This document shows, in pieces, positions 1 to 6,751 of a DNA stretch of 52,564 bases. The first letter of the stretch is position 1; each line of letters begins with the position of its first letter. The position numbers and the translations under genes were made by a program. Below the pieces are notes generated by a model. It saw nothing but the letters and a program-made list of their open reading frames with translations. It was not told the DNA's origin and did no database searches. Source of the stretch: DAMCAP01 sp964369265 (lineage in GTDB: Bacteria; Bacillota; Clostridia; Oscillospirales; Ruminococcaceae); NCBI GenBank assembly GCA_964369265.1, contig CAYJEV010000003.1, positions 1 to 52,564 on the forward strand. The letters are read 5' to 3'.

Positions 1-48
1 ACCTTGCCAAGGTGGAGGTAGCGAGTTCGAGCCTCGTAACCCGCTCCA
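1..48 (+). tRNA. tRNA-Gly (GCC), 5' part cut off by window edge
   Basis: The window opens inside the anticodon arm: the loop TTGCCAA carries anticodon GCC, followed by the 3' stem GGTGG. A T arm with loop TTCGAGC follows, closed by GCGAG and CTCGT (one G-T pair). The acceptor 3' strand AACCCGC is followed by discriminator T and an encoded CCA. A U73 discriminator and a GCGGGTT/AACCCGC acceptor fit bacterial tRNA-Gly. The 5' half lies outside the window. Confidence 0.9.
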
Positions 49-50
49 TT

Positions 51-78
51 AAAAAGACTGTTTAAGCAGTCTTTTTTT
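51..78 (+). terminator. Rho-independent terminator after tRNA-Gly
   Basis: A 10-bp perfect stem AAAAAGACTG / CAGTCTTTTT with loop TTTAAG runs into a T tract, three bases after the tRNA CCA end. Confidence 0.9.
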
Positions 79-98
79 GTTGTATTCCTTTTTTGCTA

Positions 99-127
99 TT
101 GACCTTTTAAAGCATTTTGCATATACT
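99..127 (+). promoter_or_regulatory. Sigma-A type promoter for the ZIP transporter gene
   Basis: TTGACC (99-104), 17-bp spacer, TATACT (122-127). The predicted start of transcription is near 134, giving a leader of about 48 nt before the GGAGTG ribosome binding site and the ATG at 182. No Zur or Mn-type operator palindrome was recognised by eye. Confidence 0.75.
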
Positions 128-181
128 ATATTTAAGTGGTACTATATTGTATTGTTTTATGCTTAATAAAGGAGTGTCTTT

Positions 182-1015
182 ATGGAATTTTCAAATTTAT
201 TATTTGCTTTTTCATTAACTTTTTTTGCTGGAATGTCGACTGCGATTGGTAGCCTAATGGCTATGTTCACAAAAACAACCAATACAAAGTTTCTTGCAGG
301 CTCGCTTGGTTTTTCAGCTGGAGTTATGCTTTATGTTTCTTTTGTTCAAATTTTCCCAACAGCAAATGAGTCCCTAACCTCTTATCTTGGAGAGCCTTTA
401 GGAAGCTGGGCGACTGTTGGTGGCTTCTTTTTTGGTATTTTAGTTATTGGGCTTATTGATAGATTTATCCCAGAACAACAAAACCCTCACGAAGTTAGGA
501 CTGTTGAAGAGATTTGCGAAGCTGGCGATGAAGAATGCCTTCAAAGGCGTACCACTAGCAAATCAGAGCTAATGAGAATGGGAGTTTTTACTGCCCTCGC
601 TTTAGCGATACATAACTTCCCAGAAGGGCTCGCCACTTTCACTGCCGCTATTGCCGACCCTAGCCTTGGCATACCAATAGCTGTTGCAATTGCGCTGCAT
701 AACATACCAGAAGGCATTGCGGTTGCTGTCCCTATTTTTTATGCAACTGGAGATAGAAAAAAAGCATTTAAACTGTCTGTGCTGTCTGGGCTTTCAGAGC
801 CAGTAGGCGCAATAGTCGGATATGCTTTGCTTTATCAGTTTTTTAATGATGCTGTGTTTGGGTTTATTTTTTCTTCTGTCGCTGGAATTATGGTATATAT
901 AAGCCTTGATGAACTTCTGCCATCTGCAAGAAAGTATGGCGAGGGGCATATAAGCATTTATGGTTTAGTCGCAGGTATGGCTGTTATGGCTGTTAGTCTA
1001 TTGCTATTCATATAG
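182..1015 (+). CDS. zupT: ZIP-family divalent metal transporter (ZupT-like)
   Basis: Integral membrane importer of Zn2+ and possibly Fe2+/Mn2+. The 277-residue length and about eight predicted membrane segments fit ZupT. The two metal-site helices are visible as HNFPEGLA (H144) and HNIPEGIA (H173), the paired HNxPEG signatures of the family, followed by a SGLSEPVGA segment typical of ZupT. A hydrophilic loop (about residues 98-132) joins the two halves and is acidic, with Cys112 and Cys119 in an EEICEAGDEECL context; it could bind metal, which is inference. Start ATG has GGAGTG 5 nt upstream. The gene stands alone between its own promoter and terminator. Substrate specificity cannot be read from the sequence. 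Confidence 0.9.
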   Translation: MEFSNLLFAFSLTFFAGMSTAIGSLMAMFTKTTNTKFLAGSLGFSAGVMLYVSFVQIFPTANESLTSYLGEPLGSWATVGGFFFGILVIGLIDRFIPEQQNPHEVRTVEEICEAGDEECLQRRTTSKSELMRMGVFTALALAIHNFPEGLATFTAAIADPSLGIPIAVAIALHNIPEGIAVAVPIFYATGDRKKAFKLSVLSGLSEPVGAIVGYALLYQFFNDAVFGFIFSSVAGIMVYISLDELLPSARKYGEGHISIYGLVAGMAVMAVSLLLFI

Positions 1016-1020
1016 CTGTT

Positions 1021-1054
1021 AAGACTGCATTACTGCTTTGTAGTGCGGTCTTTT
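1021..1054 (+). terminator. Rho-independent terminator after zupT
   Basis: Imperfect 13-bp hairpin AAGACTGCATTAC / GTAGTGCGGTCTT (two G-T pairs) with loop TGCTTT and a short T run, directly after the zupT stop. Confidence 0.75.
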
Positions 1055-1089
1055 ATATACTAAAAATTAAAAGAGGTAAAAATCAAATA

Positions 1090-1533
1090 ATGAAATCTAA
1101 ACTAATCTTAAACACCTATGACGGTTCGCTCGAAAAACTTAATATTAAACCAAAATTCATCAAAACTAAAGCTACATTTAATATTAAGTATTACGACAAG
1201 CAAGATATACTTACACATATAAAATTAAAATTCAAAAATGTTATTACCATTGATTTTAGTGTCAACTATTTTCAAAACTGCATTGGCTCAGAGCTTGCAG
1301 GCTTCTATGAGATATTTGATATGGACAAGAAGCTAGATATAATAAATAAAGCTTTTGATAATAGGTTTGATGGATATATGTATCACGGTGATTATGACTT
1401 AGGTGATGAGCATGACATGCTAAATAACAGGCTATCTCCTATAAACTTCAAAGACTATAGCTTATTTCAGCTCCAAACTATGGGCGGAATATATTACATA
1501 CTAGCAAAATCATACAAAATAATAAAAAAATAA
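1090..1533 (+). CDS. Hypothetical protein, 147 aa
   Basis: I do not recognise this protein. It is 147 residues, lysine-rich (C-terminal end KIIKK), has no signal peptide or membrane segment, and reads as a soluble mixed alpha/beta protein with many Tyr, Phe, Ile and Asn residues. The only Shine-Dalgarno-like stretch, AGAGGT (1070-1075), sits an unusually long 14 nt from the ATG, so translation may be weak or the start may differ. It lies between the zupT terminator and the sigma factor gene with no promoter I can identify. The composition is more AT-rich than its neighbours, which may reflect acquisition. A real gene is likely because the frame is open and free of overlap, but its function is unknown. 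Confidence 0.55.
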   Translation: MKSKLILNTYDGSLEKLNIKPKFIKTKATFNIKYYDKQDILTHIKLKFKNVITIDFSVNYFQNCIGSELAGFYEIFDMDKKLDIINKAFDNRFDGYMYHGDYDLGDEHDMLNNRLSPINFKDYSLFQLQTMGGIYYILAKSYKIIKK

Positions 1534-1567
1534 ATATTTCAAAAAAATTTAAAAATATATGCAATAA

Positions 1568-1586
1568 AATGCACTTCCCATGCATT
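1568..1586. promoter_or_regulatory. Inverted repeat upstream of the ECF sigma gene
   Basis: AATGCA-N7-TGCATT lies 22 bp before the sigma-factor start and just before its GAGAGGAG ribosome binding site. It could be an operator or part of a self-activated promoter. No canonical -35/-10 pair is evident here, which fits a promoter used by an alternative sigma factor, but this is weak evidence. Confidence 0.3.
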
Positions 1587-1608
1587 ATTAAAGTGAGAGG
1601 AGAAAATA

Positions 1609-2196
1609 ATGTTTCTATTCATGACGTCATTTACAGATAATAAAGATCCCAAAAACGATATTAAACGAATCGAAAATTTAATTGCTCGTTTAGTAGACAA
1701 AGACTCGGAGGCTCTAAGCAAGCTCTATGAGATATATGAAAAATCAATATACGGTTTTGCATACTCAATACTTAAAAACGCAGACGACTCTCAAGATGTG
1801 CTTCAAGATGCTTTCATTACAATCTATTCTTCAGCACATTTATATAAACCGCAAGGCAAACCGCTTGCTTGGTGCTTAACAATAACAAGAAACTTAGCGC
1901 TAATGAAAATTAGAGAAGGTTCTCGCTCTACTCCTGTAGATGTGTCAGAAAATGTTTCAATGTTTCCAACAAAAGAATTTAGCAAAGATTCAGAAAATAA
2001 AATTATACTGCAAAACGCCCTCGCTCAACTGCCTGATGATAGTAGACAAATTGTTGTTCTTCACGCAATGTCTGGTATGAAACATAGAGAGATAGCAGAG
2101 TTCCTTGGACTAGGACTTTCAACTGTACTCTCAAAATACCATAGAGCTATGGCAAAACTAAAAAAAATACTAAGAGAGGATAACTATTATGAATAA
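1609..2196 (+). CDS. ECF-type RNA polymerase sigma factor
   Basis: Alternative sigma-70 family factor of the extracytoplasmic-function type. Region 2 (about residues 24-95) shows the core-binding and -10 recognition pattern DDSQDVLQDAFI followed by PLAWCLTITRNLA. Region 4 (about residues 135-190) ends in a helix-turn-helix, MKHREIAEFLGLGLSTVLSK. Regions 1 and 3 are missing, as expected for the class, and 195 residues is normal. The ATG at 1609 follows GAGAGGAG with good spacing; an in-frame ATG at 1621 is also possible. The stop overlaps the next gene by 8 nt, so the two are translationally coupled. The downstream protein is the presumed cognate anti-sigma factor. Its target promoters cannot be inferred here. 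Confidence 0.9.
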   Translation: MFLFMTSFTDNKDPKNDIKRIENLIARLVDKDSEALSKLYEIYEKSIYGFAYSILKNADDSQDVLQDAFITIYSSAHLYKPQGKPLAWCLTITRNLALMKIREGSRSTPVDVSENVSMFPTKEFSKDSENKIILQNALAQLPDDSRQIVVLHAMSGMKHREIAEFLGLGLSTVLSKYHRAMAKLKKILREDNYYE

Positions 2197-3505
2197 TCAA
2201 GAACTTGAATCCAAAATCAATGAAGCTATAAGCTCAACTATAAAGTCTGATAATCTTAATGCTATCCTAAGTGCTGTGAAGGACACTGGAAAGGATAAGA
2301 AAATTATGAGTATTACAACAACACCTAAGAAAACTAACCTATTTAAGCCTATGCTTTCTGCTGCAGCTGCTGTGGCAATAATCGGAGGAGGCATGTTTGG
2401 ATTTAATGCATATAACAACTCCCCTATTATGAGCATTGGCATTGATGTAAACCCTAGCTTAGAGCTAGATGTTGCTAAGAACAACAAAATCCAAAGCGTT
2501 ACAGCTATAAATGAAGATGCACTAGACATCCTTGATGATATGGATCTAGATGGTGCTGATCTTGAAACAGGACTAAACGCTATCTTCGGCTCTTTAGTGT
2601 TAAATGGCTATATGGACGAATTAAACAACTCCATGTTGCTTTCTATTGATGGCAATGCTGACACTAACGATTACCAAAACATCCTTAATCAAATTGATAA
2701 TATACTAGAGAGCAGCGGCATTGAGCCTTCTATCATGCTTCAAAATGCAACCTCCCCTTCTAAAGAAGCTTTAGATTTAGCTACAAATAATAACATTTCA
2801 ACAGGTAAAGCTGTTTTAGTAGAAAAGCTAGTTAAAAATAATCCAATTCATGATGCTAACGAGCTTGCTAACAGAAGCATCTCCGAGCTTAACTCAATCT
2901 ACAACTGGGACTTAGATAAAGATGATCTTGATGATGACATGGATGACATGGATGATGATTTTGATGATATCCTATCAACAGGAACTCCAAACAATAAATT
3001 CATCACAGGCGATGTTGCAATAGCTGCTGCAACTACATCCGCTAACGGCGATGTTACAGATCTTGATGTTGACCTTGATTCTGATGATGGCAAGATGGTC
3101 TATGAAGTTGAGTATGTATCTAGTGGTGTTAAGTATGAATACTACATTGATGCTATTACTGGTGAAGTTCTTAAGTTCGAAACTGACATGGACGATGATG
3201 ATGATATGGCCGATGTGGACGATGATAACGACGATGACGATGATGATTACGACGACGATGATATGGACGATATTGACGACGATAACGACGATGACATAGA
3301 CGATATGGACGACAACGACGATGATATGGACGATATGGACGTCGATAACGACGACGACATGGACGATATGGATGATATGGATGACGATAACGACGATGAC
3401 ATGGACGACGATAACGACGATGACGATGATCGTGACGACGATAGAGATGATGACGACGATCGTGATGATGATCAAGACGACGATGACGACAGAGATGATG
3501 ACTAA
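2189..3505 (+). CDS. RsgI-like anti-sigma factor with PepSY-like domain and Asp-rich tail
   Basis: Single-pass membrane protein, 438 residues, encoded 8 nt overlapping the ECF sigma gene and presumed to hold that sigma factor at the membrane. Order of parts: cytoplasmic helical segment (1-50), transmembrane helix (about 54-75), an extracytoplasmic RsgI-type domain beginning MSIGIDVNPSLEL (81-93), a helical region (about 110-240), a first acidic stretch (241-262), a PepSY-like segment (about 288-332, with YEVEYVSSGVKYEYYID), and a tail from 333 to the end made almost only of Asp with Met, Asn, Arg and Val. Asn88-Pro89 matches the Asn-Pro bond reported to self-cleave in clostridial RsgI proteins. 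The short N-terminal segment differs from the classical RsgI_N domain, and the partner is ECF rather than SigI, so exact subfamily is uncertain. Confidence 0.75.
   Translation: MNNQELESKINEAISSTIKSDNLNAILSAVKDTGKDKKIMSITTTPKKTNLFKPMLSAAAAVAIIGGGMFGFNAYNNSPIMSIGIDVNPSLELDVAKNNKIQSVTAINEDALDILDDMDLDGADLETGLNAIFGSLVLNGYMDELNNSMLLSIDGNADTNDYQNILNQIDNILESSGIEPSIMLQNATSPSKEALDLATNNNISTGKAVLVEKLVKNNPIHDANELANRSISELNSIYNWDLDKDDLDDDMDDMDDDFDDILSTGTPNNKFITGDVAIAAATTSANGDVTDLDVDLDSDDGKMVYEVEYVSSGVKYEYYIDAITGEVLKFETDMDDDDDMADVDDDNDDDDDDYDDDDMDDIDDDNDDDIDDMDDNDDDMDDMDVDNDDDMDDMDDMDDDNDDDMDDDNDDDDDRDDDRDDDDDRDDDQDDDDDRDDD
3186..3502 (+). repeat. Degenerate GAY-rich coding microsatellite (Asp-rich tail)
   Basis: About 315 bp built from GAC/GAT codons interrupted by ATG, AAC, ATA and CGT, giving short imperfect units such as GACGATGAT and ATGGACGAT. 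The extreme composition keeps other frames open on both strands; those frames are shadows. The mixed GAC/GAT use means that the tract is not a perfect tandem repeat, but slippage or assembly collapse is possible. Confidence 0.85.
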
Positions 3506-3539
3506 TATTTAAGATATTTACTATCACCAACCTCTTACA

Positions 3540-3571
3540 AAAATAACACCCCTTTCGGGGTGTTATTTTTT
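3540..3571. terminator. Bidirectional terminator between anti-sigma gene and nrdR
   Basis: AAAAATAACACCCC / GGGGTGTTATTTTT with loop TTTC: a 14-bp stem with A and T tracts on both sides, between convergent genes. Confidence 0.92.
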
Positions 3572-3574
3572 GCA

Positions 3575-4033
3575 CTATTCTTTTGAATTAACCAGTTTCG
3601 TTAGCTCTTCCATAAAGCTGTTTATATCCTTAAACTTTCTATACACAGAAGCGAACCTAACATAAGCTGCCTCATCTATATCCTTTAGTTTATCCATGGC
3701 TAAATTGCCAATTTCTGTTGTTGAAATTTCTCCATTTAGGCTATTCCTTAAAGCTATTTCAATTTCGTTCGTTGCTTGTTCAAGCCTTGATAGTGGTATT
3801 TGTCGTTTTTCACAAGACTTTAATAAGCTGCTAAGGAGCTTATCGGTTGAGAAAGCTTCCCTGCTTCCATCTTTTTTCACAACAATTAGAGGAGTAGTTT
3901 CTATAACTTCGTATGTAGTAAATCTTTTTTGGCAACCACCACATTCTCTACGACGACGTATTCTATCCCCTTCTTCAGATGAGCGTGTATCTAAAACTCT
4001 TGTGTCATGATAACCGCAAAATGGACATTTCAT
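3575..4033 (-). CDS. nrdR: Transcriptional repressor NrdR
   Basis: Zinc-ribbon/ATP-cone repressor of ribonucleotide reductase genes, sensing ATP/dATP. The N-terminus MKCPFCGYHDTRVLDTR and the later ECGGCQKRF supply the two CxxC zinc pairs. The ATP-cone follows, starting near residue 46 with PLIVVKKDGSREAF. The 152-residue length is typical. I place the start at 4033 rather than at upstream in-frame codons because AGGAGGT sits 6 nt before that ATG and the family always begins MxCPxC. The gene has its own promoter and ends in a shared terminator. No ribonucleotide reductase gene lies in the window. Confidence 0.97.
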   Translation of the reverse strand: MKCPFCGYHDTRVLDTRSSEEGDRIRRRRECGGCQKRFTTYEVIETTPLIVVKKDGSREAFSTDKLLSSLLKSCEKRQIPLSRLEQATNEIEIALRNSLNGEISTTEIGNLAMDKLKDIDEAAYVRFASVYRKFKDINSFMEELTKLVNSKE

Positions 4034-4137
4034 ATCTCTACCTCCTATATATTTACTATTATTGTATTTAGAATTGTTCACACTTTGCTGCTAACATTCA
4101 TAAAGAGCAAAACGGACATATAAATTACCTTGAAATT

Positions 4138-4166
4138 ATTCTATCACATTGTTATATATTGGTCAA
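4138..4166 (-). promoter_or_regulatory. Sigma-A type promoter for nrdR
   Basis: On the minus strand: TTGACC (4166-4161), 17-bp spacer, TAGAAT (4143-4138). The transcript would have a leader of about 100 nt. I could not recognise a convincing 16-bp NrdR box pair in that leader. Confidence 0.7.
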
Positions 4167-4280
4167 TAGTGGTAATTAGTTTATTGTAAGTTTAGTTTTT
4201 TATACCTTATTTTTTATTTTAATATACTATAATAATAAAAAAGATATTTAAAAAGCCATAAGACTAGTGTTTTTAAAATA

Positions 4281-4322
4281 CATCACTTTTTATCAAACTT
4301 TCATCACATTTATGGTTATAAT
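4281..4322 (+). promoter_or_regulatory. Promoter region of the two-component operon with CATCAC direct repeats
   Basis: TATAAT at 4317-4322 has no good -35 match. In place of one there are CATCAC at 4281-4286 and CATCAC at 4302-4307, 21 bp apart (two helical turns), with ATCAAA at 4292 between them. A weak -35 with in-phase direct repeats is how OmpR/PhoB-class regulators activate promoters. The same repeat geometry occurs upstream of the export operon at 6677-6703. Confidence 0.5.
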
Positions 4323-4376
4323 AATAAATATAGAGTTTATTAGAATTATAATAAGACAAGAATAGGAGTAAATATT

Positions 4377-5060
4377 ATGTTTAAAGATAAGAGATGCCTT
4401 CTTATTGCTGATGATGAAGCTAAGATGGTTAGGGCGTTAAAAGATTTTTTATCCTCAAATAACTTTCATATAATTGAAGCATTTGATGGCGAGGAGGCTC
4501 TTGATAAGTTTTATCTGCATAGCGCAGAAATTGATTTAGTGTTGCTTGATGTTATGATGCCAAAGGCTGATGGGTTTGCGGTGCTTTCAGATATTAGAAA
4601 AAGCCACTCGCTTACACCTGTTATTATGCTAACAGCTAGAGGAGAGGAGTATGACCAAATTAAAGGGTTTCAATATGGCGCAGACGACTATATAAGAAAG
4701 CCTTTTTCCCCTTCAATTTTGATGGCGAGAATTGAGTCAATCCTTAAACGTACAGGAAAGGCTTATTCTGACGAAATGAAAAGAGGTGAGCTTCGGCTCA
4801 ACTCGCTCAAAAGAACTGTGTTTAATCAAGATGTCGAGATGGAACTTACCAAAAGAGAATTTGACCTCCTCTTCTTCTTGATGGCTAACCAATCAATGAT
4901 TTTCTCTCGTGAGCAGTTATTAAATGGTGTGTGGGGATATGATTTTATAGGCGATGTTAGAACAGTTGATACACATATCAAACAGCTAAGAACCAAACTA
5001 AAGCAAAACTCAACTTATATAAAAACTGTGCATAGGGTGGGATATAAATTTGAAGTTTAA
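4377..5060 (+). CDS. OmpR/PhoB-family response regulator
   Basis: DNA-binding response regulator, 227 residues. The receiver domain (about 5-120) has the acidic pair D12/D13, phosphoacceptor D58 in LVLLDVMMP, the conserved Thr in MLTARGEE and Lys in YIRKPF. The C-terminal winged helix (about 130-227) ends in the OmpR-type pattern VDTHIKQLRTKL ... VHRVGYKFEV. The gene overlaps the following sensor kinase by 11 nt, so the pair is coupled. It lies immediately before an ABC export operon, and similar repeats precede both units, so it probably controls its own operon and the exporter. The inducing signal is unknown. Confidence 0.95.
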   Translation: MFKDKRCLLIADDEAKMVRALKDFLSSNNFHIIEAFDGEEALDKFYLHSAEIDLVLLDVMMPKADGFAVLSDIRKSHSLTPVIMLTARGEEYDQIKGFQYGADDYIRKPFSPSILMARIESILKRTGKAYSDEMKRGELRLNSLKRTVFNQDVEMELTKREFDLLFFLMANQSMIFSREQLLNGVWGYDFIGDVRTVDTHIKQLRTKLKQNSTYIKTVHRVGYKFEV

Positions 5061-6522
5061 AACATCTATTAAGAATAAAATACTTTTATCTTTCGTAGCT
5101 TTAGTATCATTACTATTGGTGTTCCAGATAGGATTTAACTTCTTTTTTGCTTCTGATTTTTATAAGCAGTATAAAATGGACGCTGTTGAAGAAGCAATGG
5201 CAAAGCTCGAAAATTCTTTTGATGGCACAAGTGAAAGCATAGAGACTATCGCTAAAGGCTATGAAGATAGATATAATATTGAGTTTATAGCTTTTTCCGA
5301 AGATCAGATAGTTTATTCGTCTTTTGAACGTGATATTAAAGAAAGAGCTCCTGATTATAAATATGGAAGCATGAATAATGCGGTTGCTACTGTAATGGCA
5401 AGAAACATTCTTGCGCCGCCCCATGGCAGCGGCGGCAGTGGTGGTGCTGAAAGATTAGAGCTTATTGAAACTATAACTTTAGACAACATAGACACTACTT
5501 TCATCCTAACATTACCGCTACTATCTATTGAAGATAGTGCCGCTGTATTCTCTGAATCTAGCTTTTATATTTCTCTAATTGTTGTTACTATAGGAATTAT
5601 AATTTCAGCGTTTATTTCATCATCTATAACAAAGCCCATTAAAGAAATGGAGGCTGTTGCTTCTTCCCTATCAAACCTTGATTTTAGTTCAAAAGTTAGT
5701 GATAAATTTAGTTCAAAAGAGCTTTCTAGCCTTGCAACAAGCATAAATTCTATGTCGACACAGCTAGAAAACACAATTACTGAGCTTAGCATTGCAAACG
5801 AAAAGCTAAAGCTAGATATAGATTATCAAAAGCAGATTGAAGAAATGCGACGAGAGTTTGTTGGCAACGTTTCGCATGAAATGAAAACTCCACTATCACT
5901 AATGCAGATTTATGCTGAAAGCCTTAAATACAATATAGATAGCCTTGATAAGGATTTCTATTGCGATACAATTATAGAAGAAACCGAAAAGCTTAGTGCT
6001 ATGGTAAGCTCAATGCTTGATATCTCCTCAATTGAAAGCGGATTATCTCAAATGAATATTAAAGATAGCTGCATTTCTGATACAACTTTGGCATTAATCT
6101 CAAAGATGACACCAATGCTAGAGCCTTTTGATTTCACATATGATATTGAGTCTGATGTTTTCGCTCAATTTGATGAGAAATATATTGAGCAAGCAATGAA
6201 AAACTATATCACAAACGCTATTCAGTATACTGAACAAGGCAAAGAAATATATCTTCAGTTAGTTTCATCTGAAAGCGAAGTTGTGTTTAGCATTATAAAC
6301 GAAGCGCCAAGCATACCAAATGCTGATATGCCAAAATTATGGGAAAGCTTCTATAGAGCCGATAAAGCTCGCCAACGTTCAGAAAGCAACAATGTCGGCT
6401 TAGGTCTACATATTGTTAAAACAATTATACAAAAGCATTCTGGAAGCTTTGGTTGCATGAATGTTGATGAAGGCGTTTTATTTGAGTTTAGGCTTCCAAT
6501 CAACCAAGAAAAACCTATGTAA
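5050..6522 (+). CDS. Sensor histidine kinase, TTG start
   Basis: Membrane sensor kinase of 490 residues and partner of the upstream regulator. First transmembrane helix about 11-33, extracytoplasmic sensor about 35-168, second helix about 170-192, HAMP about 190-242, HisKA with phosphoacceptor His276 in FVGNVSHEMKTPLS, and HATPase_c with N box NYITNAIQYT and G box VGLGLHIVK. The sensor domain contains an unusual Gly/Ser loop, PPHGSGGSGGAE (about 123-134), just before the segment leading to the second helix. Translation starts at TTG (5050) behind GGGTGGG, overlapping the regulator gene. The Gly-rich loop recalls Gly-rich segments in the exporter proteins encoded next door; a shared ligand is inference only. 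Confidence 0.93.
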   Translation: MKFKTSIKNKILLSFVALVSLLLVFQIGFNFFFASDFYKQYKMDAVEEAMAKLENSFDGTSESIETIAKGYEDRYNIEFIAFSEDQIVYSSFERDIKERAPDYKYGSMNNAVATVMARNILAPPHGSGGSGGAERLELIETITLDNIDTTFILTLPLLSIEDSAAVFSESSFYISLIVVTIGIIISAFISSSITKPIKEMEAVASSLSNLDFSSKVSDKFSSKELSSLATSINSMSTQLENTITELSIANEKLKLDIDYQKQIEEMRREFVGNVSHEMKTPLSLMQIYAESLKYNIDSLDKDFYCDTIIEETEKLSAMVSSMLDISSIESGLSQMNIKDSCISDTTLALISKMTPMLEPFDFTYDIESDVFAQFDEKYIEQAMKNYITNAIQYTEQGKEIYLQLVSSESEVVFSIINEAPSIPNADMPKLWESFYRADKARQRSESNNVGLGLHIVKTIIQKHSGSFGCMNVDEGVLFEFRLPINQEKPM

Positions 6523-6564
6523 GAATTCTCCGAGTTTTGGAACTCATAAAATATCTCTAAAGAA

Positions 6565-6600
6565 AAAGAATAGCAAGCCTTTTGGCTACTATTCTTTTTT
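6565..6600 (+). terminator. Terminator after the histidine kinase gene
   Basis: AAAGAATAG-CA-AGCC / GGCT-A-CTATTCTTT with loop TTTT, then a T run. It separates the two-component operon from the export operon, so the latter needs its own promoter. Confidence 0.85.
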
Positions 6601-6646
6601 CTTTGTGTAATATAGTCAATTTTTTCAAAAAATAATATGAAAATAA

Positions 6647-6709
6647 CTCAAAAATATTTTGAGAATTTGTGTTTTACATCACAAAAAACTCAAATCCCAT
6701 CATTATAAT
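6647..6709 (+). promoter_or_regulatory. Promoter/operator region of the export operon
   Basis: TATAAT at 6704-6709 without a clear -35. Upstream are CATCAC (6677-6682) and CATCAT (6698-6703), with the same 21-bp spacing as the repeats before the response-regulator gene. Further upstream is an inverted repeat CTCAAAA-ATA-TTTTGAG (6647-6663). The leader from the predicted start to the ATG at 6752 is about 35 nt and contains AAAGGAG. Confidence 0.5.
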
Positions 6710-6751
6710 AAAGATAGAAAGTGAAAAACATTATTATAAAGGAGTTCTATT

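Noticed and set aside
2899..3575. Several long frames on both strands opposite the Asp-rich tail, encoding Ile/Val-, His/Arg- or Met/Thr-rich sequences.
   Set aside because: They are produced by the repeated GAC/GAT pattern in other frames; no ribosome binding site or family pattern supports any of them.
4034..4137. Possible NrdR box in the nrdR leader.
   Set aside because: No pair of ACACWATATWTWGTGT-like 16-mers at the required spacing could be recognised.
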